A program made the position numbers and the translations under genes. DNA of 22,290 bases. It comes from a virus. The first letter of the stretch is position 1. Each line of letters starts with the position of its first letter. Below, piece by piece: positions 7,397 through 12,802 of this stretch. The notes under the pieces were generated by a model. The model saw only the letters and a program-made list of their open reading frames with translations, was not told where the DNA came from and made no database searches. The stretch lies in IMG/VR virus record IMGVR_UViG_3300025769_000935, positions 1 to 22,290 of that record. The stretch is one strand, 5' to 3'.

Positions 7397-8445
7397 AAGT
7401 TAGCCTCCTTAAAAATGTGAGTTATAACATCATGCGTCCACCCGTTCCCGCACATTTTGTATAATTGCGTATTACTAATACCAGCGCTTAGAAGTGTATC
7501 TATGTGATGCTCTGGCACTGTTTGAAGCCTAAAGCATTCACGTGGTGTTAGTTTTCTATATCTTGCTGCTGTCATTGGCTTACATCTTATAACTAAATTA
7601 TCTTTTTGAACTGTAGTTATAGTGCCTGTTTTGTTGTCGGCCCTTATTTCAATTCGTTGAACTGCTTTTAAGTCAGAATTGTAATCATCACGCTTACCAG
7701 TTTCAGGGTTTATTTTTCTACCAACCATTGAGCCGCATTTAATAAAATTACCGTTCCAATTAGCATGCTGGCGAGCGGTCATACAAATAGCTTTTTCTGT
7801 AGAGCCATCATTGCAGATTGCAGAGTATTTTTTTCTTATTTGAAATTCCTTTTTGACATTAAACCATTTATGCCACCCGTCAGAATTAACGTCCTTGCAA
7901 TCAACCTCAATAATATCCTTTAACAAAATCCCCTTATCTTCTGGCTGCTCAACCTTAAAACTAGTCCAGTAATACCTATTTCTATTCTGCGCTGATACCA
8001 AGGCGCTATTGATTAAAATTTTATGCACACAACCTAAAGCGTTTTCTGTGTGTGTTGTAATATATTCCTCAAATTCCTTTTTCATCTTTACGTTTTCAAT
8101 CATAAAATTAACTTTAGGATTATGATGTTTAACATGTTTCATAACGTCTAACATCGTCCAAAACAGCATGCCCCTTTCATCTTTATCGCCTAACCGCTTG
8201 CCGACCATTGACCATGCCTGACAAGGAAAGCCGCCAGTAACTAGATCAATACTAGCCCAATCAATATCCCATTCACGCCAGTTTAAAATATCACCTAACT
8301 GGATAGTGTCAGGAAACAAAGCTTGTGCCGCCTGGTTGGCGTACTTGTCTATCTCGCTACTGTAGTAATTATCAACTTGAACGCCTAGACTATCTAAAGC
8401 CATACGCCCAAAACTCATTCCATTAAATAAACTTAATACATTCAT
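7393..8445 (-). CDS. C5-cytosine DNA methyltransferase
   Basis: 350 residues from the ATG at 8445; the GTG just before it belongs to the same frame, but AAGGTG ending 5 nt upstream fits the ATG. C5-methyltransferase motifs are in canonical order: motif I FNGMSFGRMAL (7-17), S-adenosylmethionine acidic region SSEIDKYA (29-36), motif IV GGFPCQAWS with catalytic Cys75 (71-79), motif VI MIENVK (115-120), motif VIII QNRNRYYW (153-160), motif IX-like RKLTPRECFRLQTVP (297-311), motif X CGNGWTHDVI (332-341). The protein is intact. No cognate restriction endonuclease is in the window, so it is most likely an orphan phage enzyme that modifies phage DNA against host restriction. The target sequence cannot be read from the gene. 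Confidence 0.93.
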   Translation of the reverse strand: MNVLSLFNGMSFGRMALDSLGVQVDNYYSSEIDKYANQAAQALFPDTIQLGDILNWREWDIDWASIDLVTGGFPCQAWSMVGKRLGDKDERGMLFWTMLDVMKHVKHHNPKVNFMIENVKMKKEFEEYITTHTENALGCVHKILINSALVSAQNRNRYYWTSFKVEQPEDKGILLKDIIEVDCKDVNSDGWHKWFNVKKEFQIRKKYSAICNDGSTEKAICMTARQHANWNGNFIKCGSMVGRKINPETGKRDDYNSDLKAVQRIEIRADNKTGTITTVQKDNLVIRCKPMTAARYRKLTPRECFRLQTVPEHHIDTLLSAGISNTQLYKMCGNGWTHDVITHIFKEANL

Positions 8446-8447
8446 CA

Positions 8448-8762
8448 CTACACCTTTAACCTTATATATGTTTCCAATCTGCCAGAATCACCTCTTTTCT
8501 TAGTTCTCACTATAACGCCGTTACTCTCTAGCACCCTAAGAACCCTATAAATAAATGTCTGGCAAAACCTTGTCTTAACTTCTATTTCAGCAACAGTCAT
8601 ATCATCATGCGTTAAAATACCCTGCAACTTATCAATGCTTTTTTGTGCTGGCGGATATACCTTGCGATCAACTTTTGCTTTTTTAAAGTTTCTTGGCGCG
8701 TACTCTTCTTTTTTTTCTGATCTGTAAATGTGATTAATATCTATTGTTGTCATGTTAAGCAT
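8448..8762 (-). CDS. Small winged-helix DNA-binding protein
   Basis: 104 residues. The N-terminal 40 residues are polar and basic (YAPRNFKKAKVDRKVYPP). Residues about 45-104 form a winged helix: helices LQGILTHDDMTVAEIEVKTR and FCQTFIYRVLRVLESNG, then a wing with IVRTKKR and ETYIRLKV. An alternative ATG lies three codons in (8753); I keep the first because a G-rich site sits close upstream. It overlaps the preceding winged-helix gene by 8 nt and ends 2 nt before the methyltransferase start. Likely a regulator or replication accessory of the leftward operon. Family not identified. Confidence 0.62.
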   Translation of the reverse strand: MLNMTTIDINHIYRSEKKEEYAPRNFKKAKVDRKVYPPAQKSIDKLQGILTHDDMTVAEIEVKTRFCQTFIYRVLRVLESNGVIVRTKKRGDSGRLETYIRLKV

Positions 8763-9048
8763 TATTCGCCCCCGCTAATGAGTAAACAGTAACCCGCTTG
8801 TTTTCCTCAAGCTTTTGTGAAACTACATCGCCAGCGTTAATCAACACCTTAATAGCCATACTCACTGTGCCTTGTGAATACCCTGTTTTCTTGGCTATCT
8901 CAGTTGATGTGGCAGGATTGCCCGACATAAAATTTAAAACCGCCTCAATTGATGCCTCAGAGGCCACAGTTTTATATTTTGTTTTGCTAACCTGTTCGTT
9001 TTCTTTTTTTGCTAGCGCTTGCTGTATTCGTAAAAATTTAATCATCAT
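8755..9048 (-). CDS. Small winged-helix/MarR-like DNA-binding protein
   Basis: 97 residues, or 96 if the second of two adjacent ATG codons is used. After a basic N terminus, residues about 33-95 form a winged helix-turn-helix: VLNFMSGNPATSTEIAKKTG, then YSQGTVSMAIKVLINAGDV and a wing KRVTVYSLAG. This is the arrangement of MarR/IclR-type or phage regulatory domains. The next gene downstream is another winged-helix protein of about the same length, and the pair may be diverged duplicates. Its role is probably transcriptional control, but no operator can be tied to it. Confidence 0.62.
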   Translation of the reverse strand: MMIKFLRIQQALAKKENEQVSKTKYKTVASEASIEAVLNFMSGNPATSTEIAKKTGYSQGTVSMAIKVLINAGDVVSQKLEENKRVTVYSLAGANNA

Positions 9049-9075
9049 TTATCACCATCATCTATCGCTATCTTG

Positions 9076-9390
9076 TTAAGCATCGTCTAACTCCCCAATA
9101 AAGAATTTTTTATTTTGCCTTAGAATAGATAGGGAAACATCGTTGTAATACCATTTATTATTAGTCTCAGAATACCAACTTCTGTTTTCTTCGGTCTCTC
9201 TTATTTTTTTATAATGTTCGGGGTTTGCATCCCTACACATTATTTTTAAAGTACTCCCTCCAACACTGTAGCCGTATATCGTCAAAGCCTTGGTTGTTGA
9301 ACCCCCATTAAGAACAAAAACCGCGGCGTTATACTTACTGACAGCTCTGCTTATTTCCACCATCATTTTTTCTTTTAATTTATTTATCAT
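9076..9390 (-). CDS. Unknown 104-residue protein
   Basis: Starts at an ATG with GAGAGG 8 nt upstream and ends 27 nt before the next gene. It begins with a basic helix (MINKLKEKMMVEISRAVSKY), then a probable beta-rich section (AAVFVLNGGSTTKALTIYGY, STLKIMCRD), a Tyr/Trp-rich polar segment (SWYSETNNKWYYND) and a C-terminal helix. No signal peptide, membrane segment or metal motif is seen. It is the second gene of the leftward early operon. Family not recognised; the coding call rests on ribosome site, compact packing and normal composition. Confidence 0.58.
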   Translation of the reverse strand: MINKLKEKMMVEISRAVSKYNAAVFVLNGGSTTKALTIYGYSVGGSTLKIMCRDANPEHYKKIRETEENRSWYSETNNKWYYNDVSLSILRQNKKFFIGELDDA

Positions 9391-9408
9391 TGTTTTTGCC
9401 TCTCTCCG

Positions 9409-10038
9409 TTATTTGCTACTGCCGACTATAAACTCAACAGAACTTACAATATCAACTAATTTAGCGTTGATTTGTTTCCTAATACTATCCCTAGCAGCGG
9501 CAGCATAAGCAGCAGCAGCAGCAGCAGCATAAGCAGCATCAGCAGTATCAGCAGTATAAGCAGCAGCATCAGCAGCATCAGCAGCATCAGCAGCATCAGC
9601 AGCAGCAGCATAAGTAGCATAAGCAGCAACAGCAGCAGCATTATAAGCAGCAGCATAAGCAGCATCAGCAGCATTATAAGCAGCATTATAAGCAGCAGCA
9701 TAAGCAGCACTCAACTCACACTTAGTTACCGAAGATGCATCGTCTAACCATTTTTTAACTAGTTCAATCGCCTCCCCAGGTGCTTTGTTGTCACTCGTAT
9801 TTTCATAAATAGGTAAAACTAACTCAGCACAAAAGACAGCGAACTCAACAAGTACACGTTTATTTTTTGCCTCACCTAATAACCAAGTAATATCGTTTAT
9901 TGTATTTTCACCGCCCACAAGACTAGACACTTCAAATTCCTTGTCTTTGTCGAAACCACTGCCAAGTTGATTCAGTAGCCTTTGATACCCTGTATTACAA
10001 GGATTTAATTCTCTTATTTTATTTATTGTGATTTTCAT
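9409..10038 (-). CDS. Ala-rich repeat protein (Imm5-like), first gene of the leftward operon
   Basis: 209 residues from the ATG at 10038, preceded by AAAGG at 7 nt; a 21-codon upstream extension in frame (to 10101) lacks a ribosome site. Residues 1-110 are ordinary globular sequence: MKITINKIRELNPCNTGYQR, TWLLGEAKN, a hydrophobic helix VLVEFAVFCAELVLPIYE, APGEAIELVKKWLDDAS. Residues about 112-185 are an extreme Ala-rich tract punctuated by Tyr, Asn and Asp (AAYNAAYNAADAAYAAAYNA, AADAADAADAADAAAY), encoded by a near-perfect simple-sequence repeat. A short normal C terminus follows. The order (MKIT start, xxFAVxCA helix, acidic helix, then AA-x-AA repeats) resembles proteins often labelled Imm5-type putative immunity proteins in phages and bacteria. 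Function in phages is unknown to me. Confidence 0.72.
   Translation of the reverse strand: MKITINKIRELNPCNTGYQRLLNQLGSGFDKDKEFEVSSLVGGENTINDITWLLGEAKNKRVLVEFAVFCAELVLPIYENTSDNKAPGEAIELVKKWLDDASSVTKCELSAAYAAAYNAAYNAADAAYAAAYNAAAVAAYATYAAAADAADAADAADAAAYTADTADAAYAAAAAAAYAAAARDSIRKQINAKLVDIVSSVEFIVGSSK
9498..9710. repeat. Simple-sequence (AGC/ATA-type) trinucleotide repeat tract
   Basis: About 210 bp built almost entirely from the plus-strand units AGC, ATC, ATA and ATT in triplet register (runs such as AGCAGCATCAGCAGCATC). It lies wholly inside the Ala-rich gene and every unit is a multiple of three, so gain or loss of units would change the length of the Ala helix without breaking the frame. 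It could recombine or slip during replication. Confidence 0.9.
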
Positions 10039-10072
10039 TTTAAAACCTTTGTTGTTTGCTTCGATGGAGTTA

Positions 10073-10101
10073 ACTTTAATATAGACAATCGAGGGAGTCA
10101 A
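10073..10101 (-). promoter_or_regulatory. Leftward early promoter candidate
   Basis: On the minus strand TTGACT (plus 10096-10101) is separated by 17 bp from TAAAGT (plus 10073-10078), a 5/6 match to -35 and a 4/6 match to -10. Predicted transcription starts near 10066, about 28 nt before the ATG at 10038. A perfect inverted repeat (10100-10114) overlaps the outer edge of the -35, so repression there is plausible. Confidence 0.55.
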
Positions 10102-10131
10102 CCTTAAAAAGGTTAAAAATTTAATTAAATT
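10100..10131. promoter_or_regulatory. Two adjacent palindromes, operator candidates, in the divergent control region
   Basis: AACCTTAAAAAGGTT (10100-10114) is a perfect 6-bp inverted repeat with a 3-nt centre and overlaps the -35 of the leftward promoter. Three bases further on, AATTTAATTAAATT (10118-10131) is a perfect 14-bp palindrome. Both lie between the divergent starts at 10038 and 10196. The ribbon-helix-helix protein encoded at 10196-10345 is an obvious candidate binder, but this is not shown by sequence. Confidence 0.5.
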
Positions 10132-10195
10132 AGTGGTTGATTTTGTGGTTAGTGTGTAATAAGCTTACAACAACTCAACTAACCAAGGAAAAAAA

Positions 10196-10345
10196 ATGGG
10201 TATCAATGTAAAGACAAGCGAGCGCACATCAAAACTATTAACAGAGCTATCAAATAAACGAAAGGAGGAGCATTCATTAAATAAGACTAAGCAGGATATT
10301 ATTGCCGAGCTGGTAGAAACTGCACATAAAAAAGAATGCAAATAG
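10196..10345 (+). CDS. Ribbon-helix-helix (Arc/MetJ-like) small DNA-binding protein
   Basis: 49 residues from an ATG with AAGGA 7-8 nt upstream. The sequence has the Arc/MetJ-type shape: a short N-terminal strand with alternating residues (MGINVKTSERT), helix one SKLLTELSNKRKEEHSL, a turn, and helix two NKTKQDIIAELVETAHKK. Such proteins dimerise through the strand, which sits in the major groove and represses promoters. It is the first gene rightward of the divergent control region, next to two palindromes, so autoregulation and control of the leftward operon are reasonable inferences. At 49 residues it is near the usual minimum for this fold (Arc has 53). Confidence 0.7.
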   Translation: MGINVKTSERTSKLLTELSNKRKEEHSLNKTKQDIIAELVETAHKKECK

Positions 10346-10351
10346 CGAGCA

Positions 10352-10378
10352 TAAAAAAACCGCTTGGCAGAGCGGCTT
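10352..10378 (-). terminator. Hairpin with T tract on the minus strand
   Basis: CCGCT (10360-10364) pairs with AGCGG (10371-10375) across a 6-nt loop; on the minus strand a G-U pair and two A-U pairs extend it to about 8 bp and seven T residues follow (plus A tract 10353-10359). It reads as a terminator for leftward transcription, in the gap after the ribbon-helix-helix gene. In the rightward direction the stem has a mismatch and no T run, so rightward transcripts could pass. Confidence 0.5.
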
Positions 10379-10416
10379 GATTAATAGACGTAAAACAATA
10401 ACAAAGGAACTATAAC

Positions 10417-10587
10417 ATGAAACAAGCTTATATTGAAATATTTGAAAATTCTGGAGGAAATATTACGGTTAGATATGCGCTACCTAGTGACGAGTCGGCG
10501 CTTGATGTTCAGATGATGGAATTCAAAAAGGACGATCTAGAAGAAATAGCGCACCATTTTTTATATTTATCTGAATTGGGTGAATAA
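10417..10587 (+). CDS. Unknown 56-residue protein upstream of the replication gene
   Basis: ATG at 10417 with AAAGGA upstream (10403-10408), 56 codons, TAA two bases before the replication initiator start. The protein begins MKQAYIEIFENSGGNITVRY and continues with acidic and helical sequence (KKDDLEEIAHHFLYLSELGE), giving a likely two- or three-stranded sheet followed by a helix. No cysteine or membrane segment. The ribosome binding site of the next gene (GGGTGA) lies inside its last codons, which suggests coupled translation with the initiator. Family not recognised. Confidence 0.62.
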   Translation: MKQAYIEIFENSGGNITVRYALPSDESALDVQMMEFKKDDLEEIAHHFLYLSELGE

Positions 10588-10589
10588 TT

Positions 10590-11339
10590 ATGTCAAACGG
10601 TTGGATAAAACTACATAGGCAGTTTTTAGATTGGGAATGGTACGACGACATGAATACTAAATGTTTATTTTTGCATTTAATGCTTAAGGCCAATCATAAA
10701 GACAAAAAATACAGAGGCACATTAATAAAAAGAGGACAGCTATTAACTGGTAGGGAAGTACTATCTAACGAAACTGGTCTATCACAACAACAAATAAGAA
10801 CGTGCTTAACTAAGCTAAAATCAACCAACGACATAACCATCAAATCAACCAGCAAAGGAACGCTTGTAACCGTTGATAACTATGACGTTTATCAAGGCGA
10901 TGATAGCGAATCAACCAGCAAATCAACCAACACTTTAACCAACAATCAACCAACAAGTAACCAACAATCAACCACTAACAAGAATGTAAAGAATGATAAT
11001 AATGATAAGAAAGTAAATAAAGATATAGTCGCTAGCGCTCCAAAATTTAACTTCAAAAAAGAGTTACTAGCCTTAGGCGTTGATCCTCAAGTTCTTGATG
11101 ACTGGCTAACGGTTCGCAAGAAAAAACGAGCTAGTAACACTAAGACAGCGTTTAACCTACTTATGACTGAGATTAAAAAATCAGGATTGATGGTTAACGA
11201 TGCTATCGAGTACGCAGCTAGCAAAAGCTGGTCTGGCTTTAAGGCTGAGTGGTGGTTTAATGAAAACAAGGTTTCTCAGATAAAGCAGTATTCTGATGTT
11301 ACAGCTCAAAACATTAAAAATTTAGAAGGTGGTTGGTAA
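10590..11339 (+). CDS. Phage replication initiator/organiser with N-terminal winged helix
   Basis: 249 residues. Residues 1-100 match the phage replication-protein N-terminal domain: MSNGWIKLHRQFLDWEWYDD, LFLHLMLKANHKDKKY, IKRGQLLTGREVLSNETGLS, then QQQIRTCLTKLKSTNDI and TVDNYDVYQ. Residues about 104-145 are a Ser/Thr/Asn/Gln linker. Residues about 150-245 form a C-terminal domain (KELLALGVDPQVLDDWLTVR, AIEYAASKSWSGFKAEWW) of the kind that contacts the helicase-loading machinery. The linker is encoded by tandem 11-12 bp DNA repeats, as in lambda gene O, where origin iterons lie within the initiator gene. The stop overlaps the start of the next gene (TAATG). Role: binds the origin and recruits the loader and host helicase. 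Confidence 0.82.
   Translation: MSNGWIKLHRQFLDWEWYDDMNTKCLFLHLMLKANHKDKKYRGTLIKRGQLLTGREVLSNETGLSQQQIRTCLTKLKSTNDITIKSTSKGTLVTVDNYDVYQGDDSESTSKSTNTLTNNQPTSNQQSTTNKNVKNDNNDKKVNKDIVASAPKFNFKKELLALGVDPQVLDDWLTVRKKKRASNTKTAFNLLMTEIKKSGLMVNDAIEYAASKSWSGFKAEWWFNENKVSQIKQYSDVTAQNIKNLEGGW
10819..10976 (+). repeat. Iteron array inside the replication gene: candidate replication origin
   Basis: Two clusters of 11-12 bp direct repeats with consensus AATCAACCAAC. Cluster 1 is three units at 10819, 10831 (degenerate) and 10843. Cluster 2 is six head-to-tail units at 10909, 10921, 10933, 10944, 10955 and 10966, of which those at 10933 and 10955 are degenerate but keep TAACCAAC. Unit spacing is 12 or 11 bp, near one helical turn. 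An A-rich, poorly paired stretch (10977-11030) follows directly, as next to the lambda origin iterons. One inverted copy, AGTGGTTGATT, lies at 10132-10142 in the control region. Confidence 0.72.
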
Positions 11340-11929
11340 TGGATGATTCAAACAAAAGAGAATTTCAAGAGATTGTCTTGGCAACTGCTGAGCTTTACAG
11401 CACAGTTAAAAAGATTGAAGTAACACCAATCATGCTAAAACTGTTTTTCTCATCGCTTAGAGATTACACGGTTGAGCAGGTTAGTTATGGATTCGAGCAG
11501 CACTTGAGCGACCCTGTTGATGGAAAGTTTTTCCCAAAGCCGGCAAATATTATTAAACACTTAACGGTTGATGAATTGTCTGCTGATGAAAAAGCTGAGC
11601 TAGCTTGGGCGCAAATACAACATCAAATAAGAGCTACTGGCGCTTATGGGAACCTAGATATTGACGACAAGCAAGGGGTGGCAGCATTAAAAGCGTTTAC
11701 AACGTGGAAAGAGCTTTGTGCGATGCCTGTAGACAAGCTTACGTGGGCTAAAAAGGAATTTATAAGCATGTATGCCACTTACCAAAATACACCGCTAGAA
11801 ATGCTTCCTAGCTCGTTGCCTGGTCTAGTGGAATTGCAGGAGCACAAAAAACAAAAAGCGCAATCCATGAAAAACTTACTACAAGGCATGGATGAATTCA
11901 AAAACAAGCAGTTAAACAACAAACAATAA
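11339..11929 (+). CDS. Probable replication accessory protein (helicase-loader-like position)
   Basis: 196 residues from the ATG at 11339, which overlaps the initiator stop (TAATG) with AGAAGGTGG upstream; an in-frame TTG two codons earlier is unlikely. The N-terminal 75 residues carry a pattern common in phage replication accessory proteins of the DUF6475/G39P-like type: helices FQEIVLATAELYSTVKKIEV and LFFSSLRDYTVEQVSYGFEQ, then HLSDPVDGKFFPKPANIIKH. The middle is helical with Trp (AELAWAQIQHQIR) and the C terminus is Lys/Gln-rich. There is no Walker motif, so it is not a DnaC-type ATPase. Immediate coupling to the initiator gene argues for a helicase-loading role like lambda P. Identity of the family is moderate, function is inference. 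Confidence 0.62.
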   Translation: MDDSNKREFQEIVLATAELYSTVKKIEVTPIMLKLFFSSLRDYTVEQVSYGFEQHLSDPVDGKFFPKPANIIKHLTVDELSADEKAELAWAQIQHQIRATGAYGNLDIDDKQGVAALKAFTTWKELCAMPVDKLTWAKKEFISMYATYQNTPLEMLPSSLPGLVELQEHKKQKAQSMKNLLQGMDEFKNKQLNNKQ

Positions 11930-11947
11930 GGGGTTTGAAATGAGTAA
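11916..11947 (+). repeat. 32-bp direct repeat, copy 1, spanning a translation start
   Basis: Matches 12155-12186 at 31 of 32 positions. Each copy holds an ACAACAAACAATAA leader, a G-rich ribosome binding site with GGGTTTGAA, the ATG and the codons ATGAGTAA. Copy 1 covers the end of the preceding gene and the start of the gene at 11940. Confidence 0.85.
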
Positions 11948-12152
11948 ATTAAAAATAGCTATGAGTCCAGTAACAGGAAAAATATACGCAGGAAATGTAA
12001 TTAAGGGTAACTTATGGGGCAAAAATAAAACTGATGTAACAATGGATGCTATATGTGCTGTTGCTGAACATGGGTTAAAGTTCGGTGAGCCTATCGTAGT
12101 TAGTGATGAAAGCGGCAATGTGATTTACAGAATCACTGTTGATAAATCTTGA
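11940..12152 (+). CDS. Small conserved phage protein (DUF7446-like)
   Basis: 70 residues, ATG at 11940 with GGGG 7 nt upstream inside a 32-bp duplicated leader. The sequence (MSKLKIAMSPVTGKIYAGNV, KNKTDVTMDAICAVAEHGL, then IVVSDESGNVIYRITV) matches a small phage family I recall as DUF7446-like, whose members share the pattern SPxTGrIYAG, KtDVT, and a terminal beta hairpin. It probably folds as a small alpha/beta protein. Function is not known. It sits in the early cluster between the replication and small-protein genes. Confidence 0.68.
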   Translation: MSKLKIAMSPVTGKIYAGNVIKGNLWGKNKTDVTMDAICAVAEHGLKFGEPIVVSDESGNVIYRITVDKS

Positions 12153-12154
12153 CA

Positions 12155-12186
12155 ACAACAAACAATAAAGGGTTTGAAATGAGTAA
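12155..12186 (+). repeat. 32-bp direct repeat, copy 2, spanning a translation start
   Basis: Second copy of the leader at 11916-11947, differing at one base (AAAG instead of AAGG before GGTTTG). It provides the ribosome binding site and start of the gene at 12179, with no similarity in the coding sequence beyond the first codons. Confidence 0.85.
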
Positions 12187-12340
12187 TGCTGTAATTTATT
12201 GCCCTGTGTGTGGTCGCAACATAGAAGCAAACAATATCGATGAGGTTGAGAGTGGTGAGCATGTCGGGTATATATTTGTTCATGATGATATTGATCATGA
12301 AGAAAGTGATATTGACGCACTTTTTAACGGCATTAACTAA
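12179..12340 (+). CDS. Small phage protein with CPxCG motif
   Basis: 53 residues from the ATG at 12179; an in-frame upstream start at 12149 has no ribosome site, while AAAGGG lies 7 nt before 12179 within the duplicated leader. The sequence MSNAVIYCPVCGRNIEANNI followed by EVESGEHVGYIFVHDDIDHE and an acidic tail ending ALFNGIN matches a small family common in phage early regions. CPVCG is half of a zinc ribbon; the two His-Asp pairs (VHDD, DHEE) could complete a metal site. Function unknown. Confidence 0.7.
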   Translation: MSNAVIYCPVCGRNIEANNIDEVESGEHVGYIFVHDDIDHEESDIDALFNGIN

Positions 12341-12356
12341 AATAAGAGGGGTAACA

Positions 12357-12533
12357 ATGAATAAGGCTATTGTAATTTTTATAGTAAGCGCGGTTGTGTT
12401 TTTTGTTTCAATGCTTGCTACTGGTTATGCTGACAGTATAGGTCATTGGTCAATTGTTGCTTTTATTGGAATGGCCGCCTTTAGTGGTATGACTTCTTTT
12501 ATGAGTTTTTTTAGGGTAATGATGGAGATTTAA
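12357..12533 (+). CDS. Small two-helix membrane protein
   Basis: 58 residues from the ATG at 12357, preceded by GAGGGG at 5-6 nt; the longer in-frame version starting at 12240 overlaps the previous gene and lacks a ribosome site. Two hydrophobic segments, residues about 3-22 (AIVIFIVSAVVFFVSMLATG) and 30-52 (WSIVAFIGMAAFSGMTSFMS), are joined by a short polar turn. Likely an inner-membrane protein with both ends in the cytoplasm or both outside. Possible roles (superinfection exclusion or lysis timing) are speculation. Confidence 0.58.
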   Translation: MNKAIVIFIVSAVVFFVSMLATGYADSIGHWSIVAFIGMAAFSGMTSFMSFFRVMMEI

Positions 12534-12535
12534 AA

Positions 12536-12709
12536 ATGAAATCATGGTATGAAGAAAAAAGAGATTTTCACCATAAGCAATGGACAGCAGCTATGGAGGC
12601 AGGCAAAGAAAAAGCAGCAGCTTTTCATATGCAGGAGTATTTAAACTACCAGGCTATGAGTGAGCGAGCAACCTCGGGCGGTGGTGATGGTGGTAACGGT
12701 GGTAAATAA
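12536..12709 (+). CDS. Unknown 57-residue protein with Gly-rich tail
   Basis: ATG at 12536 two bases after the preceding stop, with GGAG upstream inside that gene. The protein starts with a charged aromatic helix (MKSWYEEKRDFHHKQW), followed by a helical middle (AAMEAGKEKAAAFHMQEYLN) and a Gly-rich end (SGGGDGGNGGK). No membrane segment or metal motif. The Gly tail may be a flexible linker. Supported by tight spacing and a ribosome site; no family recognised. Confidence 0.58.
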   Translation: MKSWYEEKRDFHHKQWTAAMEAGKEKAAAFHMQEYLNYQAMSERATSGGGDGGNGGK

Positions 12710-12802
12710 CCTTTGATTGTAGTCATGATCCTACTCCTGGTGGATTTATTGGGCTATTTTAGTATAACAAACAAGCAGAGCAAGATAAAGAGGCATATAT
12801 AC

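Noticed and set aside
9043-9085. 12-codon frame between two leftward genes
   Set aside because: Too short, no distinct ribosome site, likely chance.
9456-9747. Open frames in the other registers of the trinucleotide repeat, rich in Leu/Met or Ile/Ser
   Set aside because: They are produced by the repeat itself; low-complexity content with no ribosome site or flanking support.
10039-10101. 21-codon N-terminal extension of the Ala-rich gene
   Set aside because: No ribosome binding site; the extension covers the promoter -10 and -35, while ATG 10038 has AAAGG at proper spacing.
10819-10976. CRISPR-like array
   Set aside because: Units are only 11-12 bp, head to tail without unique spacers, and inside a coding gene; iterons explain them better.
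12713-12802. 30-codon extension of the secreted protein
   Set aside because: TTG start without ribosome site; it would place a textbook signal peptide in the middle of the protein.
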